Position numbers and translations under genes: made by a program
In this document: piece by piece, positions 1-5,026 of the stretch
Numbering within the stretch: position 1 is the first letter of the stretch
How the letters are laid out: the number at the start of each line of letters is the position of its first letter
Source of the DNA: JBKPNX01 sp046732855
GTDB taxonomy: Bacteria > Pseudomonadota > Alphaproteobacteria > Geminicoccales > Geminicoccaceae
Assembly (NCBI GenBank): GCA_046732855.1
Contig: JBKPNX010000020.1
Span: forward strand, 1-5,580
DNA: 5,580 nucleotides
Reading direction: 5' to 3'
Notes under the pieces: generated by a model
Told to the model about the DNA's origin: nothing
Databases searched by the model: none
What the model saw: the letters and a program-made list of their open reading frames with translations, nothing else

Positions 1-62
1 TCCAGGCATTCGGGAAACAGCGTGCTCTGCGCGCGATCCACGCCCTCGACGAACCGCTTCAT
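1..62 (-). CDS. IS1182-like transposase, N-terminal fragment (runs off the left edge)
   Basis: Reading the minus strand from the ATG at 62-60 gives 20 codons, beginning MKRFVEGVDRAQSTLFPE, open to the window edge. This closely matches the N-terminus I know for IS1182-family (IS5/DDE-related) transposases, which usually start MKRFVEGxDRxQxTLxPE. These enzymes catalyse cut-and-paste movement of the element. The catalytic DDE residues would lie outside the window, so intactness cannot be judged. A G-rich ribosome binding site (GGGGGA, 72-67) lies 4 bases upstream of the ATG and partly inside a hairpin. The fragment is too short for length-based gene finders. Identification rests only on the N-terminal signature. 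Confidence 0.75.
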   Translation of the reverse strand, partial: MKRFVEGVDRAQSTLFPECL

Positions 63-69
63 CCGATCC

Positions 70-86
70 CCCGCAATTGGTGCGGG
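70..86 (-). promoter_or_regulatory. Hairpin overlapping the transposase ribosome binding site
   Basis: CCCGCA (70-75) and TGCGGG (81-86) form a perfect 6-bp stem with a 5-base loop. In the minus-strand transcript the 3' arm of the stem overlaps the G-rich Shine-Dalgarno-like run GGGGGA (72-67), which sits 4 bases before the ATG. Such a stem could hide the ribosome binding site and keep transposase translation low, a strategy known from some other insertion sequences. The pairing is seen directly; its role is inferred. Confidence 0.35.
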
Positions 87-253
87 ATTCATACCGCGCG
101 AAGCATTTGAAGCGAGGCGTTTTCACACAGCCAGGGTCAAAAGCGAGCCTCATGCCCTGGTGCTGGGTATGTCGGCTTTCCTGTGGGGAGCGGTCCTATA
201 GATGAGGGCTCGGGCCGCAATACGCGTGGCGTCGGCGAAGCGGTGGTGCGCTC
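87..253. other. Non-coding stretch between the insertion-sequence start and the next promoter
   Basis: No convincing gene is present. The open frames across it on the minus strand have no family resemblance and run antisense into the next gene. It holds the probable end of the insertion sequence and one imperfect inverted repeat: CAGC-CAGGG (128-136) against CCCTGG-TGCTG (155-165), with 18 bases between the arms and a 2-base bulge. The composition is less GC-rich than in the flanking genes. Confidence 0.4.
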
Positions 254-282
254 TGGACAAAATTCCTAAAACCGATTAGACT
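254..282 (+). promoter_or_regulatory. Probable sigma70-type promoter of the 369-1148 gene
   Basis: TGGACA (254-259, five of six matches to TTGACA) and TAGACT (277-282, four of six matches to TATAAT, including the key TA and final T) are separated by exactly 17 bases. They lie in a locally AT-rich patch. Transcription would start near 289 and leave a leader of about 80 bases before the ATG at 369. It is the best-looking housekeeping promoter in the window. Confidence 0.45.
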
Positions 283-368
283 GCCGCTACAAAGCTGCCC
301 ATCCGCGCTGTTGCCCTCCAGCAATCGCACACCCCCAGCTACCAAACCCAGTTCGTAGGAATCCCGCC

Positions 369-1148
369 ATGTCGCATGATGGCGCCGCGCCCCGCGCGGC
401 CGTTCCCCTGTCCAATGCGCGTGCCGAAGCCAGCCGCAAAAACGGCGCGAAGTCTCGCGGTCCGAACACCTCCGAGGGCAAGGCGCGCTCGGCGCAGAAT
501 GCACTCAGACACGGCATGCGCGCCGAGAAGTACCTCGTGCTGCCAGAGGAGGACGCTGGCGAGTTCGCCGCGCTCGAGGCGGCGCTGGTCGAGGAGCTCT
601 CGCCGGTCGGCGCGCTGCAGACCGTGCTCGCGCGGCGGGTCGCCGTCGCCGCCTGGCGGCTCGCGCGCGCGGACAGGATCGAGATCGAGCTGTTCGAGGA
701 GCGGAGCTATGGCGCGGCCGGACCCGGCTTGGCCCTGATCCGGGACGGCAACGGCACCCGCTCGTTCGAGACCTTGCTGCGCTATCGCGGCGCGGCGATG
801 GCCGAGTTCTGGCACGCGCTCAAGACGCTGAAGGCGCTCCAGGCCGAGCAGGCGCTTCAGGCCGAGCAGGTGCTCGGGACCGATGCAGCTCTGGCGGCGC
901 CCCCGCTCCGGGCCGCGGTGCGGCCGCAGCTCGCCCACCAGCAGCAACCGAACGAACCCAGGCCGCCAGCGCAACCGGACGCACCCGAGCGCGCGGCCCC
1001 GCCCCGCCTCGACTATGTCGTCGTCGAGCAACCCCTGTCCGACCGGATGCTGCACGAGTCCGCCGCTCTCTGGCTGCCGAACGAACCCGAGAACGGCCGC
1101 GCAGGATGCGCCGGCGTGCGCAGGGCAGCGAGTGGGCGGCTCCCGTGA
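369..1148 (+). CDS. Conserved protein of unknown function ('GKARSAxNALRHGxRA' family)
   Basis: The product has 259 residues and no signal peptide or membrane segment. Residues about 17-52 carry the recognisable block SRKNGAKSRGPNTSEGKARS followed by AQNALRHGMRAEK, a basic motif found in many uncharacterised bacterial proteins that often occur in several copies per genome; no function is known to me. Residues about 60-170 look helical and rich in Glu, Ala, Leu and Arg, and include a tandem repeat ALQAEQ-ALQAEQ (156-167). The C-terminal part from about 175 is Pro/Ala-rich and low in complexity. The ATG at 369 is supported by AGGA (357-360), 8 bases upstream, and by the promoter at 254-282. The basic N-terminal motif might contact nucleic acid, but this is only a guess. 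It converges on the TrpF-like gene, 46 bases away. Confidence 0.8.
   Translation: MSHDGAAPRAAVPLSNARAEASRKNGAKSRGPNTSEGKARSAQNALRHGMRAEKYLVLPEEDAGEFAALEAALVEELSPVGALQTVLARRVAVAAWRLARADRIEIELFEERSYGAAGPGLALIRDGNGTRSFETLLRYRGAAMAEFWHALKTLKALQAEQALQAEQVLGTDAALAAPPLRAAVRPQLAHQQQPNEPRPPAQPDAPERAAPPRLDYVVVEQPLSDRMLHESAALWLPNEPENGRAGCAGVRRAASGRLP
834..875 (+). repeat. 18-base tandem repeat inside the hypothetical gene
   Basis: The unit at 834-851 is repeated at 852-869 with one mismatch (CTC against CTT), and a partial third copy (GTGCTC) follows to 875. It encodes ALQAEQ-ALQAEQ-VL in frame, so unit changes would alter length without breaking the protein. It probably extends a short helix or coiled-coil segment. 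Confidence 0.7.
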
Positions 1149-1161
1149 CGGTTGGCTGGCG

Positions 1162-1187
1162 GCCCGCTTCGCTTTCAGTCCGCGGGC
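1162..1187. terminator. Possible weak bidirectional terminator between convergent genes
   Basis: GCCCGC (1162-1167) and GCGGGC (1182-1187) are perfect complements with a 14-base loop, located in the 46-base gap between two converging genes. No T-run follows on either strand, so an intrinsic terminator is suggested mainly by position. Confidence 0.25.
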
Positions 1188-1194
1188 ATCGAGC

Positions 1195-1854
1195 CTAGGC
1201 GGCGGCGACCGCGGCGACGAACGCCGCGAGCTTCTCGGGATCGAGCAAGTGATCGGCCCGGCGCACGCCCGTGCACACGTCCACCCCGAACGGCCGCACC
1301 GTCGCGATCGCCGCGCCGACATTGTCCGCGCGCAGCCCGCCCGCGAGGAACACCGGGCACGGCGCCGCCTCGACGATGCGCCGGCTCAGCTCCCAGTCGT
1401 GCACGCGCCCGGTGCCGCCCAGGATCTTGACCGGCGCGTGCGGCTGGCCGGAATCGAGCAGCAGCGCGTCGGCGTGCGCGGCCGCGGCGACCGCTGCCGC
1501 CACGGACTGCTCGCCCGCGACGTGGATCACCTGCACGAGCTTGATCCCCGGCAGCGCCGCGCGCAGCTTTGGGTAGACCTCATCCGCGACGTGATCGACC
1601 AATTGTAACGTGTTGGTCCGGCAGCGGCGTGCGTGCGCGATGATCGCCTCGACGTCGGTCTCGCTGGTCAAGAGAAACGTCGCGATCGGCGGCGGCACCC
1701 GTGCCGCGATCGCGGCGATCAGCGCGTCGTCGATCGGCCCCGGCCCGCTCGGCATCGCCCCGACCAAGCCCAGCGCATCGGCGCCGTGCGCGATCGCGAG
1801 GCGCGCCTCGTCCGCCGACTGGGTACAGCAGATCTTGATCCGGGTGCGGTGCAT
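1195..1854 (-). CDS. Divergent phosphoribosylanthranilate isomerase (TrpF)-like protein
   Basis: The 219-residue product matches TrpF, the (beta/alpha)8 enzyme that isomerises phosphoribosylanthranilate in tryptophan synthesis, in length and motif order. Visible are IKICC with the catalytic-base Cys9, LLLDS with the general-acid Asp134, GGTG (146-149) and DW (153-154), LAGGL (170-174) with N178, and VDVCTGV (191-197) in place of the usual VDVSSGVE. Differences: the SPR segment whose Arg binds the anthranilate carboxylate reads PSGPG (35-39), and QLHG reads QLVD (84-87). No other trp gene is nearby. It may be a paralogue with another substrate. I chose the ATG at 1854 because the barrel's first strand follows at once; in-frame ATGs at 1872 and 1884 are alternatives and none has a clear ribosome binding site. 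A weak TTGAGC-17-TACCAA promoter (1900-1872) would favour 1854. TrpF-like fold is quite certain, TrpF activity is not. Confidence 0.8.
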   Translation of the reverse strand: MHRTRIKICCTQSADEARLAIAHGADALGLVGAMPSGPGPIDDALIAAIAARVPPPIATFLLTSETDVEAIIAHARRCRTNTLQLVDHVADEVYPKLRAALPGIKLVQVIHVAGEQSVAAAVAAAAHADALLLDSGQPHAPVKILGGTGRVHDWELSRRIVEAAPCPVFLAGGLRADNVGAAIATVRPFGVDVCTGVRRADHLLDPEKLAAFVAAVAAA

Positions 1855-2189
1855 GTCAGTCGTTGCCGACATTGGTAGCCGCATCGGATGATCTGCTCAA
1901 CCACGCGACCGGGGCGCGGGCGGCACTCGGATGCGAGGGTCGGCCATGACGCCCCGTTTGTCCTGGACCCTCTGGCCGCGCAACGGCGTCGGCCACGAAA
2001 CGTCCGCGGCCAGGCATGGCCGATTGCTCAAGGGCCGGCGACCTCCTGCTCGCCTCGAGCGCGAATTGCGCCGGGTGTGACCCGCTTCACAGGCTAGCTG
2101 CGCCGATCAGCGTAGGCTTGCTCGGTTCTTCTGGCGAGCCGGGCGGAACGACCTCCCGGCCGCAGACAGCAATAGAGGATGGTCCAGCC
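1855..2189. other. Divergent intergenic region between the TrpF-like and protease genes
   Basis: No convincing gene is present. It contains a CRP/FNR-type palindrome (2076-2091), a 44-codon open frame with a modest ribosome binding site (1946-2080, doubtful), and two small inverted repeats in the likely protease leader: GCTCG/CGAGC (2120-2139) and GCCGGG/CCCGGC (2138-2160). These two stems share bases 2138-2139, so only one can form fully at a time. It must hold the promoters of both flanking genes, but neither is clear by consensus. Confidence 0.5.
2076..2091. promoter_or_regulatory. Candidate CRP/FNR-family operator (TGTGA-N6-TCACA)
   Basis: TGTGACCCGCTTCACA is a perfect inverted repeat with the exact half-sites and 6-base spacer of the CRP consensus. 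Its centre (2083.5) is about 106 bases before the protease ATG at 2190. A weak -10-like TAGGCT at 2113-2118 would put a transcription start near 2125, with the site centred close to -41.5, the position of class II CRP-type activators. The palindrome is seen directly; the regulator and the promoter are inferred. Confidence 0.45.
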
Positions 2190-3404
2190 ATGCGACATGA
2201 ATTCGTCAACAACACCCCGGCCGATATCGATCCGGGGCCCTCCAGCACCGTCGCCTCGTTCATCGAGGTGAACGGCATGGACGGCGATGTCATCGACGAC
2301 ATCGACGTGACGGTCGACATCGAGCACACCTGGGATGGCGACCTTACGCTGAGCTTGCTCAACCCGAGCGGGCAACGAGTTATCCTTGCCGATCGCAGGG
2401 GCGGCAACCGCAACCACTTCCGCGAGACGGTGTTCGATGCCGCAGCGCCGACAGCGATCGCCAATGCGGTGCCGCCGTTTCGGGGCACGTTTCGGCCGGA
2501 AGGCAATCTCGCCGATTTCCGCAACCGGCCGGCGAACGGCCGGTGGCGGCTCGAGGTGCGCGATCAGGCGTCCCAGGACGGCGGCACTTTGCGGCGCTGG
2601 GGGCTGTCGATCAGCACCGCGGCGCCAGCTCGGCCGGCGTTCCGCGTCGACGTGCGCTTCCTCGGCGGCCTGACCACGGCCCAGCAGGACGCCTTCGATG
2701 CCGCGGCGCGCCGTTGGTCGGAGCTCATCGTCGGCGATCTGCCCGACGTGCGGGTGGGCAGCGAGGTGATCGACGACGTGGTGATCGAGGCGAGCGGCGT
2801 GGCGATCGATGGCGTCGGCAGCGTGCTGGGCCGAGCGGGCCCGCGCGTGCTGCGGCCTGCGCCCATCATCCTTCCCGCGACCGGCATCATGGAGTTCGAC
2901 ACGGCGGATCTCGCGCGGATGGAAGCCGAGGGCAGCCTGGTGCGCGTGATCATGCACGAGATGGGCCACGTGATGGGTATCGGGACGATCTGGTCGCGCT
3001 TCGGACTGCTGCAGGGCGCTGGCACGGTCAATCCGACCTTCTCCGGCGCCAATGCCATGCGCGAGTGCGGCGACCTCCTCCAGACGTCGGGCCCCACTGC
3101 GGTTCCGGTCGCCAACACCGGTGGACCCGGGACCCGCGACAGCCATTGGCGCGAGACGGTGTTCGGCAACGAGTTGATGACCGGCTTTTTGAATACCGGC
3201 ACCAATCCGATCAGCCGGATGACCGTCGCGTCACTCGAGGATCTGGGCTATCAGGTCAACTACGACGCCGCCGACCCGTACACCCTGCCGAGCTCGCTGA
3301 TGCTCGCGATGCTGGGCGTGGGCGCCGAGCGCGAGGACCACGGCGACCACGGCGTGATGCTGATCCCCGACCAGACCGTCCTGCCTGAGGACGCTCTGGT
3401 CTGA
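2190..3404 (+). CDS. P-domain / leishmanolysin-like (M8) zinc metallopeptidase, probably secreted
   Basis: The 404-residue product has two parts. Residues about 5-142 form a P/Homo B (proprotein convertase P) domain, with the hallmark IEHTWDGDLTLSLLNPSG (44-61) and NGRWRLEVRD...GGTLRRWGLSI. Residues about 151-370 form a leishmanolysin-like catalytic domain: HEMGH (256-260) supplies two zinc ligands and Glu257, HW at 319-320 the distal third ligand, and ELM (328-330) the Met-turn, followed by MTVASLEDLGYQVNY (344-358). The 58 residues between H260 and H319 fit the M8 pattern of a displaced third His. There is no N-terminal signal peptide or membrane segment. The tail ...LPEDALV resembles the acidic-hydrophobic C-terminus of type I-secreted metalloproteases, though no RTX repeats or transporter genes are present. 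AGAGGA (2174-2179), 10 bases upstream, supports the ATG at 2190; the frame is open back to 2016, but that extension looks non-coding. P domains usually follow a protease domain, whereas here it precedes it. Substrate unknown. Confidence 0.88.
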   Translation: MRHEFVNNTPADIDPGPSSTVASFIEVNGMDGDVIDDIDVTVDIEHTWDGDLTLSLLNPSGQRVILADRRGGNRNHFRETVFDAAAPTAIANAVPPFRGTFRPEGNLADFRNRPANGRWRLEVRDQASQDGGTLRRWGLSISTAAPARPAFRVDVRFLGGLTTAQQDAFDAAARRWSELIVGDLPDVRVGSEVIDDVVIEASGVAIDGVGSVLGRAGPRVLRPAPIILPATGIMEFDTADLARMEAEGSLVRVIMHEMGHVMGIGTIWSRFGLLQGAGTVNPTFSGANAMRECGDLLQTSGPTAVPVANTGGPGTRDSHWRETVFGNELMTGFLNTGTNPISRMTVASLEDLGYQVNYDAADPYTLPSSLMLAMLGVGAEREDHGDHGVMLIPDQTVLPEDALV

Positions 3405-3418
3405 GGCGCGATCCACGG

Positions 3419-3444
3419 GACTGCCACCTTCGCGGGTGGCGGTC
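3419..3444. terminator. GC-rich hairpin between convergent genes, probable terminator
   Basis: GACTGCCACC (3419-3428) pairs with GGTGGCGGTC (3435-3444) as a 10-bp stem with one G-T pair and a 6-base TTCGCG loop. It begins 14 bases after the protease stop. No T-run follows, so it is not a canonical intrinsic terminator, but its place between two converging genes suits a bidirectional one. The right arm recurs at 3454-3463 and could pair with the same left arm. Confidence 0.45.
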
Positions 3445-3477
3445 TCGTGACCGGGTGGCGGTCGCGGGCGCAGGAGA

Positions 3478-3993
3478 TCACCGCCGCGCGGTCGCGACCA
3501 CCTCCTCGGCCAGCTCGAGCAATGCGACCTCGATCGCTCGGAGGCGGCGCAGCTCGTCGATCTCGGGAAAATCGCGCGCGGCGGCGAACAGGCCGTGGAC
3601 GTTCACCTCGTGCCGCTTGCCGTCCGCGGCGATTTCGATGCTCGTCGTGCCGGCATCGACGTAGTGCGGGCCGCCTGGCAGGTGGATCACGTCATCTGCC
3701 TCGCCCGCCTCCTGCCGTTTGCGGAGCGCGGCCGCGATCGCTCGATCGAGCTTCGTCTCATCGATCGCGAAGAAAGCTTTGTCGTCGAGCGCGAGCCGCA
3801 ACAGGTCCTGCAGCCGCGCTGGCGTGATCCTGCCTTCGACCGGTCGACCGCCGCCGAAGCGGCCGCCGACCGTGGCGCTGCCATCCGCACGGATGGCGAG
3901 GTCCGACCCGTCTGCCTCGGCCGCAGCCAGTCCCCCGGAGGAGCGCCACCGGATCACCACGCCCTGCGGGTCGGAAGGCAGCTTGTGCGTCAT
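3478..3993 (-). CDS. Conserved hypothetical protein, 171 residues
   Basis: I do not recognise a named family. The protein has no signal peptide, membrane segment or Cys residue. Residues about 10-58 look like beta strands with Gly-rich turns (VVIRWRSSGG, LAIRADGSATVGGRFGG), then ITPARLQDLLRLALDDKAFFAID (56-78) reads as helices. A second beta section contains DAGTTSIEIAADGKRHEVNVHGL (113-135), and the end is helical (FPEIDELRRLRAIEVALLELAEEVV). This pattern resembles uncharacterised small proteins from other bacteria in which a T-T-hydrophobic-x-hydrophobic strand precedes a DGK-HEV turn. The ATG at 3993 is well supported by a perfect AGGAGG (4005-4000), 6 bases upstream. It lies 94 bases downstream of iolE on the same strand; a link to inositol use is unproven. 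It converges on the protease gene. Confidence 0.75.
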   Translation of the reverse strand: MTHKLPSDPQGVVIRWRSSGGLAAAEADGSDLAIRADGSATVGGRFGGGRPVEGRITPARLQDLLRLALDDKAFFAIDETKLDRAIAAALRKRQEAGEADDVIHLPGGPHYVDAGTTSIEIAADGKRHEVNVHGLFAAARDFPEIDELRRLRAIEVALLELAEEVVATARR

Positions 3994-4059
3994 GACTGAC
4001 CTCCTGCGCTACGGTCAGAGCGTGACCTCAAGACGAGCCGGCGAGGCGACGCGCATGAA

Positions 4060-4073
4060 AGCCATTGGTGGCT
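4060..4073 (-). terminator. Weak hairpin downstream of iolE
   Basis: On the minus strand AGCCA-CCAA-TGGCT forms a 5-bp stem with a 4-base loop, ending in a short TTT. It starts 14 bases after the iolE stop, in the 94-base gap before the next gene, where a partial terminator would make sense. The stem is short and the T-run minimal. Confidence 0.2.
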
Positions 4074-4087
4074 GCCCGGTGGCCGTC

Positions 4088-5023
4088 TCAGCGCCCGGCG
4101 ACCTCGATCGTAAAGCCGGCCCGGCCGAACGCCTCGGTCAGCGCCTTGTGGCCGATCCGCGCCATCTCGAGCGGATTAGCCTTGTTCGGATCCTGCTCCG
4201 CCTCGACCACGACCCAGCCGGAGTAGCCGAACTCCGCGAGCACTTTCGCGAACGCGCCGAAGTCGATCGCGCCATCGCCCGGCACCGTGAACACGCCCTC
4301 GACCACGCCCTTGAGAAACGACCAGTTCTCGGCCTTGAGACGCTCGAGCACGCCGGGGCGGATGTCCTTGCAGTGGACGTGGTTGATCCGCCTGCCGTGG
4401 CGGCGCGCCGTGGCGAGCACGTCGCCGCCGGCGAACGTCAGATGCCCGGTGTCGAACAGCAGCCCGACCGCATTTCCGGTCCGGCTCATCAGGAGATCGA
4501 CCTCGCTCTCGGTCTCGACGACCGTGCCCATGTGGTGGTGGAAGGCCATGGGGCAGCTCTCGGCCTGCAACCATTCAGCGAGCTCGGTGAGATTGTCGCC
4601 GTAGCGCTTGAATTCCTCGGCGGGCATGCGCGGGCGCGCGGCGACCGGCGTGTCGATCTTGGCCTGCACCGTACCGGTGGTCTCGGCATAGATCATCACG
4701 GGCGCGCCCAGCGCCTGGTACAGCGCGAGCTGCTGGGCGATGCGCCGCTTCTCGCGCTCGACCGTGCCGTGGCGGAGCTCCCCGGAGAACCAGCCGGTGA
4801 CCAGCCGGAGCCCGTGCTGCTCGAGGATCGGCCCGAGCACTTTGGGGTCCATCGAGAACTTGCCGCCCTTCTCGACGCCCGAGTACCCGGCCTCGCGCGC
4901 CTCGCGCAGGCACTGCTCGAGGGTCAGGTCGCCGCCGAGCTCGGGCAGGTCGTCGTTCGACCAGCCGATCGGCGCGATGCCGAGGCGGATCGTGCCGGCC
5001 CTGGTCCCCGTCGCTGCCGCCAC
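4088..5023 (-). CDS. iolE: myo-Inosose-2 dehydratase (IolE)
   Basis: IolE removes water from 2-keto-myo-inositol (scyllo-inosose) to give 3D-(3,5/4)-trihydroxycyclohexane-1,2-dione, an early cytoplasmic step of myo-inositol catabolism. The 311 residues form a xylose-isomerase-like TIM barrel of usual family length. The N-terminal signature LGIAPIGWSNDDLPELGGD (14-32) is typical of IolE. Likely metal-site residues are Glu170 (TVVETESE), Asp191 and His194 (FDTGH), His217 (HVHCKD) and a Glu near 274-276 (VVEAEQDP); HHHMG (162-166) is also characteristic. The start is GTG, supported by GGAG (5035-5032) 8 bases upstream, and lies 3 bases after the iolD stop, so the two genes are almost certainly co-transcribed. 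An iolB gene, which often accompanies iolD and iolE, is not downstream; it may lie beyond the right edge. Confidence 0.93.
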   Translation of the reverse strand: MAAATGTRAGTIRLGIAPIGWSNDDLPELGGDLTLEQCLREAREAGYSGVEKGGKFSMDPKVLGPILEQHGLRLVTGWFSGELRHGTVEREKRRIAQQLALYQALGAPVMIYAETTGTVQAKIDTPVAARPRMPAEEFKRYGDNLTELAEWLQAESCPMAFHHHMGTVVETESEVDLLMSRTGNAVGLLFDTGHLTFAGGDVLATARRHGRRINHVHCKDIRPGVLERLKAENWSFLKGVVEGVFTVPGDGAIDFGAFAKVLAEFGYSGWVVVEAEQDPNKANPLEMARIGHKALTEAFGRAGFTIEVAGR

Positions 5024-5026
5024 GGC

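Larger units (their letters stand above)
1..137 (-). mobile_element. Transposase-proximal end of an IS1182-like insertion sequence (boundary uncertain)
   Basis: The transposase start at 62 implies that the element's terminal inverted repeat lies somewhat upstream on the minus strand, that is at higher coordinates. The stretch 63-137 is non-coding and visibly less GC-rich than the genes to its right. The string GTTTTCACACAGCC (118-132) resembles ends I recall for related elements, but I cannot verify this. The other terminus is outside the window, so neither the inverted repeat nor a target-site duplication can be checked. The boundary at about 137 is therefore only an estimate. Confidence 0.35.

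Noticed and set aside
339..1322. Long minus-strand open frame (327 codons) opposite the hypothetical gene and the end of the TrpF-like gene
   Set aside because: It is an antisense shadow in GC-rich DNA: composition is dominated by Arg, Gly and Ala, it has no recognisable motif, and the plus-strand gene has family resemblance, a promoter and a ribosome binding site.
883..1608. Plus-strand open frame spanning the end of the hypothetical gene and most of the TrpF-like gene
   Set aside because: It is out of frame with the family-like protein and antisense to a well-supported TrpF-like barrel, with no motif of its own.
1888..2097. 69-codon plus-strand frame in the divergent intergenic region
   Set aside because: No ribosome binding site or family resemblance; Arg/Pro-rich composition is expected from random GC-rich sequence.
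2016..2189. Upstream in-frame ATG extending the protease by 58 residues
   Set aside because: The extension has no signal-peptide character, overlaps the CRP-like palindrome, and lacks a better ribosome binding site than AGAGGA before 2190, where the P domain begins almost at once.
2094..3146. Minus-strand open frame of 350 codons opposite the protease gene
   Set aside because: The plus strand encodes clear P-domain and M8 motifs across this span. The antisense frame is His/Arg/Ala-rich without domains.
4287..4604. Plus-strand frame opposite iolE
   Set aside because: It is antisense to a clear IolE coding sequence, with Ser/Arg/Pro-rich composition and no motif.
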